From Comamonadaceae bacterium (GTDB lineage: Bacteria; Pseudomonadota; Gammaproteobacteria; Burkholderiales; Burkholderiaceae), in the NCBI GenBank assembly GCA_947377705.1, contig CANCGU010000058.1:1-12373 (forward strand): a stretch of 12,373 nt of DNA, read 5' to 3'. Below the pieces are notes generated by a model. The model saw only the letters and a program-made list of their open reading frames with translations. It was not told the origin of the DNA and ran no database searches. Position numbers and translations under genes: made by a program. This document shows positions 6,843 to 12,373 of this stretch, piece by piece (within the stretch, counting starts at the first letter, position 1; each line of letters starts with the position of its first letter).

Positions 6843-7175
6843 TTACCAAACACGCAGCATGCGCTTGGGCTTGACCAGCGATTCTTTGCACATCTTGTCG
6901 TCGCCACGCGCGTGCTGTATGTATGCGATGTTGCGAAAGTAGCTGATCTCTTTGATTTGCTCCACATTCACCAACGCGTCTTTGCGCAGCTGACCATCCA
7001 TCACCACAGGGCACGCAATGATTTGCCACCACTTACGGTCTTCGCCGTATTGGCTACGCAGCGCCTTGTCCACCGCCGCAATGTCTTCTGCGCAGCTACT
7101 GGCAATAGCAGGCGTTGCCGCAAAGCTAATAAAGCTGGCAAGCAAAAACGTGTGTGGAAGTCGCGACATGGCCAT
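6843..7175 (-). CDS. Small secreted protein of unknown function
   Basis: A 110-aa protein that I do not recognise. Residues 1-25 look like a signal peptide ending TPAIA; the next residues are SSC, so C28 could also be a weak lipoprotein cysteine. The mature part has three cysteines (C28, C55, C96), a WW pair at 49-50, and a basic C-terminus. C55 sits in IIACPVVMDG. The start lies 3 bases after the TolC stop codon, which makes translational coupling and membership in the pump operon very likely. ATGs at 7175 and 7169 are both possible and neither has a clear ribosome site. No function can be given; the position suggests an accessory periplasmic part of the pump or of its substrate handling. 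It appears intact. Confidence 0.75.
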   Translation of the reverse strand: MAMSRLPHTFLLASFISFAATPAIASSCAEDIAAVDKALRSQYGEDRKWWQIIACPVVMDGQLRKDALVNVEQIKEISYFRNIAYIQHARGDDKMCKESLVKPKRMLRVW

Positions 7176-7178
7176 GGT

Positions 7179-8528
7179 TTATTTCAGCAAAGCATTCACT
7201 TGGCGTAATTTGGCTTCGTCCAATTCACCACTTGCGGCAGACAAGCGCAGTTGCTCCATGGCGGTTTGAATGCGCAGTTGTACCAAAGCCAACTCGGCTT
7301 GTGCAGCATCGTGCTCAGCACCCAACAGTTCGTTGGTGGTGCGCGCAGCAGTGCGGTGAGCCTGACGGGTCAATGTCAGACGCGCCTTGCTGGCTTGCTC
7401 CGATTGGCTCAAGGCTTGTAACCGTGCTTGTGCTGTGCTCAGGCTTTGCCACGCGTCACGCACCTGTTGCTCGACTTGCTGTTCAACCGCTTCTTGGTCG
7501 TAGCGCAGTTTTTCGACTTGCTTCAATGCTTCGCGTTCGCGCGATTCCACCATGCCGCCTGTGCTGAGGGGGGCATTGAGCTGAATGCCCACCATGTATT
7601 GCGCCGTTTGGTTGCTGGCACTGCCATACATGCCTTGGCCTGATAGGCGATCCATCTGGGCTTGAGCCACCCAATCCACTGTCATGGCATTGCCTGCTTT
7701 GATACGCTTCGCTTCTTGGCCTTGGATGAGCTGTTGTAAGCCCATCATTTGGAGGCTGGGGGATTGTTCTTTGGCGCGCAGCACCCAAGTGTTGGCATCA
7801 GCCAAGTTGGGAGGTGTGAGATTGATGTTGCCGATGGGCAGCAATTGCATGGGCTCTTGGCCTGTCAATTGGCGGTAGGCCACCTTCTTGTTGGCCAAGT
7901 TGTTTTCGTGTGTGAGCACATGGGCGCGAATTTCAGACACACGGGCGTTGGCCTCTTGCACATCCATCACACTGGCGTCGCCCACGGATTGACGCTTGCT
8001 GATTTCGGCGGCAGCTTGCTGCATGGCTTTTTGTTGGCGTTGCAGTACGGTGAGGGTTTGCTCGGCGCCCACCACATCAAAGTAGCGTTGCGCCGTGCGC
8101 ATGATGAGGGCTTGCTGGGCTTGCTGCCATTGGGTTTGCGCGATTTGTGCGGACAGCTCCAGCTGCTTGCTTTGTGCTTCGCGCTCTGGGCTGATCCATG
8201 CTTTTTGTGCGCCGATACTGGCACGTGTCAAAGCGCCTGCATTCACATTCGTTTTAAATGTCACATCACTTTGGCCCATCGCTTCTGCACCCTTGGTGCG
8301 GCTGTCTGCTCCGCCTATGCCAACAGTACCACCGGCTGACACCATGGGTGCCCATAAAGCTTTGGCTTGTTCTTGTCTGAACGTAGCCTGTTCGTGCAAG
8401 GCACGTGCGGCTGCGATTTCTGGATCACGGGCAAGCGCTGCTTGCCATGCGCCCATCAAGTCGGCGGCGTGTGCAGCAGAGGTGATGCCAGCTAAAGCGA
8501 GTGCGGCAATGAGGGGCAAGCGTTTCAT
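7179..8528 (-). CDS. TolC family outer-membrane efflux channel
   Basis: A 449-aa TolC-family protein, the outer-membrane duct of a tripartite pump. A signal peptide covers residues 1-21 (ending SAAHA). The mature protein starts with the family's ADLMGAWQAALARDPEIAAARA. It contains two repeats of long, glutamine- and alanine-rich coiled-coil helices. A beta-strand region with YMVGIQLNAPLSTGGM, the typical second-repeat signature, precedes the second helical pair. The length is normal. The start overlaps the RND stop as ATGA (8525-8528) and has GGAG nine bases upstream, so translation is coupled to the permease. The mature protein contains no cysteine, which is common in this family. The substrate cannot be read from it. 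Confidence 0.94.
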   Translation of the reverse strand: MKRLPLIAALALAGITSAAHAADLMGAWQAALARDPEIAAARALHEQATFRQEQAKALWAPMVSAGGTVGIGGADSRTKGAEAMGQSDVTFKTNVNAGALTRASIGAQKAWISPEREAQSKQLELSAQIAQTQWQQAQQALIMRTAQRYFDVVGAEQTLTVLQRQQKAMQQAAAEISKRQSVGDASVMDVQEANARVSEIRAHVLTHENNLANKKVAYRQLTGQEPMQLLPIGNINLTPPNLADANTWVLRAKEQSPSLQMMGLQQLIQGQEAKRIKAGNAMTVDWVAQAQMDRLSGQGMYGSASNQTAQYMVGIQLNAPLSTGGMVESREREALKQVEKLRYDQEAVEQQVEQQVRDAWQSLSTAQARLQALSQSEQASKARLTLTRQAHRTAARTTNELLGAEHDAAQAELALVQLRIQTAMEQLRLSAASGELDEAKLRQVNALLK

Positions 8529-11500
8529 GCGTGTTCTCCAAAAATGACAGAAGCAGGCTTGTTCTTGAAAGCCATGAAATAGAGCAACGGAATCACCAAC
8601 AAGGTGAGTGCGGTCGAAACAAAAATACCGAAGATGAGCGAGATGGCCAAGCCATTGAAGATCGGATCATCCAAGATAAAGAACGCACCCATCATGGCGG
8701 CCAAACCGGTCAACACAATTGGCTGAGCGCGGGTGATGGCTGAGGCCACCACGGCATCTTTCAGGGCAACACCTTGCGAGACTTGCAAGCGGATGAAGTC
8801 CACCAGCAAGATCGAGTTGCGCACGATGATGCCAGCCAAGGCAATCATGCCAATCATCGAGGTAGCCGTGTACGGGGCACCCAACAAAGCGTGGCCTGGC
8901 ATCACACCAATGATGGTGAGCGGAATAGGTGCCATGATGATGAGTGGCACGAGGTAAGAGCCAAATTGCGCCACCACCAGCAAGTAAATGAGCACCAAGC
9001 CCACGGCATAGGCAGCACCCATGTCGCGGAAGGTTTCATACGTCATTTGCCATTCACCGTCCCATTTCACGGCGTAATGTTGATATGGGTCAGCGGGCTG
9101 TTGGATGAAGTACTCATCCACAGGTTTGCCATTGGCTGCTTGAATTTGATTCAAGCCACTGCGCATGCCAAACATGCCGTACAGCGGGCTGTCGACCTTG
9201 CCAGCCATGTCGCCCACCACGTAGGTAACGGGCAGCAAGTCTTTGTGATAAATAGGTTGCTCGCGCTGGGTGTCACTGATGGTGACGAGCTGTCGAATGG
9301 GCACGATTTCGCGCTGCGAGTTACGCACGCCAAGGCTTAGCAGTTTGTCCAACGAGTCTTGTTCGCTCTTGGCTAAGCGAATAACGATGGCGCCTGCGTA
9401 TTTGTTTTGGTCATGTGCGTAGACGGTCGACTCACCCGCCAATGCCGCACGCAAGGTGGTGACGATGGCTTGTTGCGATACGCCCATTTGCGCGGCCTTT
9501 TGACGGTTGATCAGCAGCACTTGGCGCTGCGCAGCGCTGATGGTGCTGTCGTCCACATCCACCACGCCTTGTTGTGCGCTGAACATCGCGCGCACAGATT
9601 TGGCCACTTGATTACGGCCTTCGTCTGTGGGGCCATACACCTCGGCCACGATGGGGGCCAACACGGGTGGGCCTGGTGGCACTTCAATCACTTTCACATT
9701 CGCGTTGAACTGTTTGCCAATGGCTTGAAGGGCAGGTCGCTCGCGCATGGCGATGATGTGGCTTTGCGCCTTTCGCAAGTGCTTGTCTTGCAGGTTGACT
9801 TGGATGTCTCCCACATTCCCGCCGCTGCGCAAATAGTATTGACGCACCAAGCCGTTGAAGTTGATCGGGGCGCTCAAGCCCGCGTAGGCTTGGTAGTGCG
9901 TCACCTCTGGCACGGTAGCTAAGTGAGCACCCAATGCACGCAATACTTTTTCGGTTTCCTCCACGCGGGTGCCTGCAGGCATATCGACCACGATTTGGAA
10001 TTCAGACTTGTTGTCAAATGGCAGCATCTTCAAGGCAACCAAGCCAGCAACTGGCAAGGCCACCGACATCACGATCGCGCCGAACACTGCAGCGCCAAGG
10101 CTCCAACGGTTGCGTTGGCCAGACTTGTCATTCAAGAATGGTGTGAATACGCTATTGAAAAAACGCTTTAGCCATTGTTTGAATGCGCTAACTTCCTCAG
10201 TGCCGTGGGTTGGTACCGCTTTCATCCAAATGCGCGCCAACCAAGGCGTCACCACAAAAGCCACAGCCAGTGACAGCAACATGCCCATGCTGGCGTTGAT
10301 TGGGATGGGGCTCATGTAAGGGCCCATCAAGCCGCTCACAAAAGCCATGGGTAGCAAGGCTGCAATCACGGTGAAAGTTGCAAGGATGGTGGGTGCGCCC
10401 ACTTCGTCGACTGCCCCTGGAATGATTTGTGTGAGCGTTTTATGAGGGAATAAACCTTGGTGGCGGTGGATATTTTCTACAACCACGATGGCATCGTCCA
10501 CCAAGATGCCGATAGAGAAGATCAGCGCGAACAGCGACACACGGTTAAGCGTGAAGCCCCATGCCCAAGATGCAAACAGAGTGACCGTCAAGGTCAAGAT
10601 CACAGCTGTGCCCACGATGGCAGCTTCGCGACGTCCCAAAGCGATGAACACCAAAGCCACCACAGAGGCCGTTGCAAACAGCAACTTCTGAATCAACTTC
10701 TTGGCTTTGTCATTGGCGGTTTCGCCGTAGTTGCGCGTTGTGGTGACTTCCACGTTTTGTGGAATCTTGCTTTGCTTGAGTGTGGCCACTTGTGCCAACA
10801 CAGCATCAGCCACCTCAATGGCGTTTTCGCCGGGCTTCTTGGTAATGGCGATGGTCACTGCGGTGCGTTCGCTAAGCTTGGCACCTGCTACACCATGCCA
10901 CACGGCGGTGTTGGCTTGTGCGCCGCCATCACGCACTTGGGCAATGTCATTCACATGCAAAGGCGTACCTGCACGCACGCCCACCACCAAACTGGCCACA
11001 TCTTTGGCACTGCTCAAGAACGGGCCAGACTCAATGGCGATGGCTTGTTGGCCTACTAATAAATCACCCACCGGTGCACCCAAATGCGCCCCTTGCAAAG
11101 CCATACGGAGCTCAGGCACGGTGATGCCAGCGGCCTGCATGCGTGCAGGGTCGATGTCAATTTGAATGGCGCGTGATGGGCCGCCTACGGTGGTGACCTC
11201 GCGTGTGCCTTTGACGCGTTTCAAATCGATCTCGATGTTTTGGGCAATGCGCTCCAATTCAAACGCGCTCAGGTCGGTGTCCTTGCCATGCAAGGTGAGC
11301 GACAGAATGGGCACATCGTCAATACCTTTAGGTTTGATGAGTGGCTGCAACACGCCCAACCCTCTGGGCAGCCAATCGGCATGTGAGTTGACCGTGTCAT
11401 ACAAGCGCACCAAAGCTTCTGTGCGAGGCACGCCCACTTTGTATTGCACCGTCACCACCGACATGCCAGGCTGCGAAACCGACATGACGTGCTCAACGCC

Positions 11501-11749
11501 TGCAATTTGCGACAGCACTTGCTCCGCAGGACCAGACACCATTTGCTCGACGTCTTTGACAGACGCACCCGGGAAGGGGATAAGCACGTTGGCCATGGTC
11601 ACGTTAATTTGCGGTTCTTCTTCCCGCGGCGTCACCACCACGGCGAAGACGCCCAACAAGAAACACACCAAGGCTAACAAGGGTGTGATTTGTGAAGCTT
11701 GAAACAAACGGGCCAATCGCCCGGAGATGCGGAGTTTGGAATCGGTCAT
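8525..11749 (-). CDS. RND efflux pump permease (AcrB/HAE-type fold)
   Basis: A 1074-aa proton-driven RND permease. TM1 lies near residues 21-39, a large periplasmic porter loop follows to about 350, then a TM2-6 block, a second loop and a final TM block. The proton-relay pair D418-D419 is seen in FSIGILVDDAIVVVENI. The TM10 position of AcrB K940 seems to be an arginine, R977, in IIVRNSILLVDF, and the acidic residue typical of CusA-type metal pumps is not seen there. This argues for a small-molecule pump, not a metal pump, but the substrate is unknown. The only cysteine is C29. It is the first gene of the operon, overlaps the TolC gene, and is divergent from the ArsR gene. No adaptor gene adjoins it. 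The ATG at 11749 lacks a clear Shine-Dalgarno sequence. Confidence 0.95.
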   Translation of the reverse strand: MTDSKLRISGRLARLFQASQITPLLALVCFLLGVFAVVVTPREEEPQINVTMANVLIPFPGASVKDVEQMVSGPAEQVLSQIAGVEHVMSVSQPGMSVVTVQYKVGVPRTEALVRLYDTVNSHADWLPRGLGVLQPLIKPKGIDDVPILSLTLHGKDTDLSAFELERIAQNIEIDLKRVKGTREVTTVGGPSRAIQIDIDPARMQAAGITVPELRMALQGAHLGAPVGDLLVGQQAIAIESGPFLSSAKDVASLVVGVRAGTPLHVNDIAQVRDGGAQANTAVWHGVAGAKLSERTAVTIAITKKPGENAIEVADAVLAQVATLKQSKIPQNVEVTTTRNYGETANDKAKKLIQKLLFATASVVALVFIALGRREAAIVGTAVILTLTVTLFASWAWGFTLNRVSLFALIFSIGILVDDAIVVVENIHRHQGLFPHKTLTQIIPGAVDEVGAPTILATFTVIAALLPMAFVSGLMGPYMSPIPINASMGMLLSLAVAFVVTPWLARIWMKAVPTHGTEEVSAFKQWLKRFFNSVFTPFLNDKSGQRNRWSLGAAVFGAIVMSVALPVAGLVALKMLPFDNKSEFQIVVDMPAGTRVEETEKVLRALGAHLATVPEVTHYQAYAGLSAPINFNGLVRQYYLRSGGNVGDIQVNLQDKHLRKAQSHIIAMRERPALQAIGKQFNANVKVIEVPPGPPVLAPIVAEVYGPTDEGRNQVAKSVRAMFSAQQGVVDVDDSTISAAQRQVLLINRQKAAQMGVSQQAIVTTLRAALAGESTVYAHDQNKYAGAIVIRLAKSEQDSLDKLLSLGVRNSQREIVPIRQLVTISDTQREQPIYHKDLLPVTYVVGDMAGKVDSPLYGMFGMRSGLNQIQAANGKPVDEYFIQQPADPYQHYAVKWDGEWQMTYETFRDMGAAYAVGLVLIYLLVVAQFGSYLVPLIIMAPIPLTIIGVMPGHALLGAPYTATSMIGMIALAGIIVRNSILLVDFIRLQVSQGVALKDAVVASAITRAQPIVLTGLAAMMGAFFILDDPIFNGLAISLIFGIFVSTALTLLVIPLLYFMAFKNKPASVIFGEHA

Positions 11750-11832
11750 GTGGTTATTCTATAAATAATTGACTGATTATTTAACTAAACAATTAAATAA
11801 TTAATCACTTAAACAAGTCTACAATTTAGGCC
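11750..11832. promoter_or_regulatory. Divergent promoter region of the RND operon and arsR-rhodanese operon
   Basis: This 83-bp gap is strikingly AT-rich compared with its neighbours. On the plus strand TACAAT (11820-11825) is a good -10 box and ends 7 bases before the ArsR ATG. On the minus strand TAGAAT or the overlapping TATAGA ends 6-8 bases before the RND ATG. No convincing -35 box is seen for either, as often with regulated promoters. Both messages may have almost no leader. Confidence 0.5.
11762..11801. promoter_or_regulatory. Candidate ArsR operator: three alternating 8-bp half-sites
   Basis: The octamer TAAATAAT occurs at 11762-11769 and 11794-11801, and its reverse complement ATTATTTA at 11776-11783. 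The outer pair with the centre gives two inverted repeats. The right one extends to a perfect 9-bp arm (11776-11784 and 11793-11801, 8-bp spacer); the left one has a 6-bp spacer. Their place between the two divergent -10 boxes fits a repressor that blocks both promoters. Confidence 0.62.
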
Positions 11833-12195
11833 ATGACCCAACTTCCAGAGCAAGCCATTGATCGTGTGGCTAATTACTTTCAAGCGCTGGCCGAGCCCAC
11901 ACGCTTACGCATCTTGAACCTACTGCGCGAGGCCGAGCACAACGTGGGCGAATTGGCTGAGGCCTGCGGCTACACCGCTGCCAATATGTCTCGCCATTTG
12001 GCGGTGTTGATGCAGCAAGGCTTTGTCAAACGCGAAGGCCGAGGCACCAGTGTGTATTACCAAATTGCTGATCCCACTATTTATGCCCTGTGTGATTTGG
12101 TTTGCGACCGCATTGCCCAGCAGCACTCAGAACAAGCGTGGCCTAAAGCCATGGCCCCTAAAAAACGTAACACCACCACAAGGAAAGCCGCATGA
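11833..12195 (+). CDS. ArsR/SmtB family transcriptional repressor
   Basis: A 120-aa winged helix-turn-helix protein. The domain spans about residues 8-95: ALAEPTRLRILNLL (helix 2-3 region), the recognition helix in TAANMSRHLAVLMQQG (48-63), and the wing KREGRGTSVYYQI (66-78). Three cysteines are visible: C45 just before the recognition helix, and C87 and C91 in the last helix (LCDLVC). The BigR/SqrR/YgaV persulfide sensors have a cysteine right after the RLLIL segment, where this protein has N29, so it is not a standard member of that group. The tail (about 100-120) is basic and probably disordered. It overlaps the downstream rhodanese by ATGA and is divergent from the pump, so it most likely represses both. 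A thiol or persulfide signal is inferred from the cysteines and the neighbours. Confidence 0.9.
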   Translation: MTQLPEQAIDRVANYFQALAEPTRLRILNLLREAEHNVGELAEACGYTAANMSRHLAVLMQQGFVKREGRGTSVYYQIADPTIYALCDLVCDRIAQQHSEQAWPKAMAPKKRNTTTRKAA

Positions 12196-12373
12196 AAACC
12201 GCCCACGATTTGGTTGTCCAAGCCAAGCAAGCCGTTCAAGAGATTTCTGTCGATCAAGCTGTCATGGCCATTCAGTCGTGTGACGTGCTGATTGATGTGC
12301 GTGAAACCGAAGAATACTTGGCGGGGCATTTGCCTGGCGCCATGCACATGTCGCGCGGCATGTTGGAATTCAA
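12192..12373 (+). CDS. Rhodanese-like protein, 3' end outside window
   Basis: The reading frame starts at ATG 12192, inside the ArsR stop (ATGA), and stays open for 60 codons to the window edge. The visible part has an N-terminal helix of about 20 residues without signal peptide, then the start of a rhodanese domain: DVLIDVRETEEYLAGHLPGA (31-50) and HMSRGMLEF. The active-site cysteine lies beyond the edge, so activity cannot be judged. Overlap with the ArsR gene means the regulator and the rhodanese are made together. This cytoplasmic rhodanese differs from the secreted one at 5778-6356. A role in moving sulfane sulfur, possibly making or removing the signal sensed by the regulator, is inferred. 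Confidence 0.88.
   Translation, partial: MKTAHDLVVQAKQAVQEISVDQAVMAIQSCDVLIDVRETEEYLAGHLPGAMHMSRGMLEF

Noticed and set aside
10457..11059. Long open frame of 200 codons on the plus strand inside the RND gene
   Set aside because: It lies opposite a clearly conserved RND coding region, has no recognisable domain and is rich in His, Gln and Cys as antisense frames of GC-rich genes often are.
8525..11749. Near absence of cysteine in the RND permease as an adaptation to reactive sulfur
   Set aside because: Only C29 is present, but RND permeases of the AcrB type and TolC proteins are generally poor in cysteine, so this is not special evidence.

Overview
The window looks like a chromosomal sulfur-oxidation neighbourhood of a betaproteobacterium, most likely Burkholderiales and probably Comamonadaceae (Limnohabitans/Rhodoferax-like). 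This placement is an inference from the SoxB sequence, the moderate GC content and the gene set; no search was run. The window is almost fully coding. The longest gaps are 105 bp (6738-6842) and 83 bp (11750-11832). I saw no tRNA, rRNA, CRISPR array, transposase or prophage gene.

Left part (1-4838). The plus strand opens inside soxB, the periplasmic thiosulfohydrolase of the Sox system; its N-terminal export signal lies before base 1. A small DUF2892 (YgaP-type) membrane protein follows. Facing them on the minus strand are three YeeE/YedE-family membrane proteins: a 145-aa half transporter, a 138-aa DUF6691 half transporter, and a full-length 353-aa protein with the three cysteines typical of the TsuA thiosulfate transporter. 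Divergent from these, across 43 bp, is a metallo-beta-lactamase-fold protein of the persulfide dioxygenase/Blh type.

Middle part (4867-6842), all minus strand. A c-type cytochrome of the c551/c552 type has its own promoter and a strong intrinsic terminator. Behind the terminator come a secreted rhodanese and a Tat-signal dienelactone-hydrolase-like protein, so these two probably depend on read-through.

Right part (6843-12373). A minus-strand operon encodes an RND pump permease (1074 aa), a TolC-type outer-membrane channel (449 aa, overlapping by ATGA) and a small secreted protein of unknown function (110 aa). No periplasmic adaptor gene is present in the window. Divergent from the pump, an ArsR-family repressor overlaps (ATGA) a rhodanese that runs off the right edge. 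The 83-bp divergent region holds three copies of an 8-bp half-site in alternating orientation, a good operator candidate.

Working picture (inference): thiosulfate and reduced sulfur enter by Sox chemistry in the periplasm and by YeeE-type importers. Persulfide is handled by rhodaneses and the dioxygenase, and electrons leave through the small cytochrome c. An ArsR-type sensor controls a rhodanese together with an RND efflux pump. The link between an RND tripartite pump and sulfur metabolism is the least explained and most interesting part.
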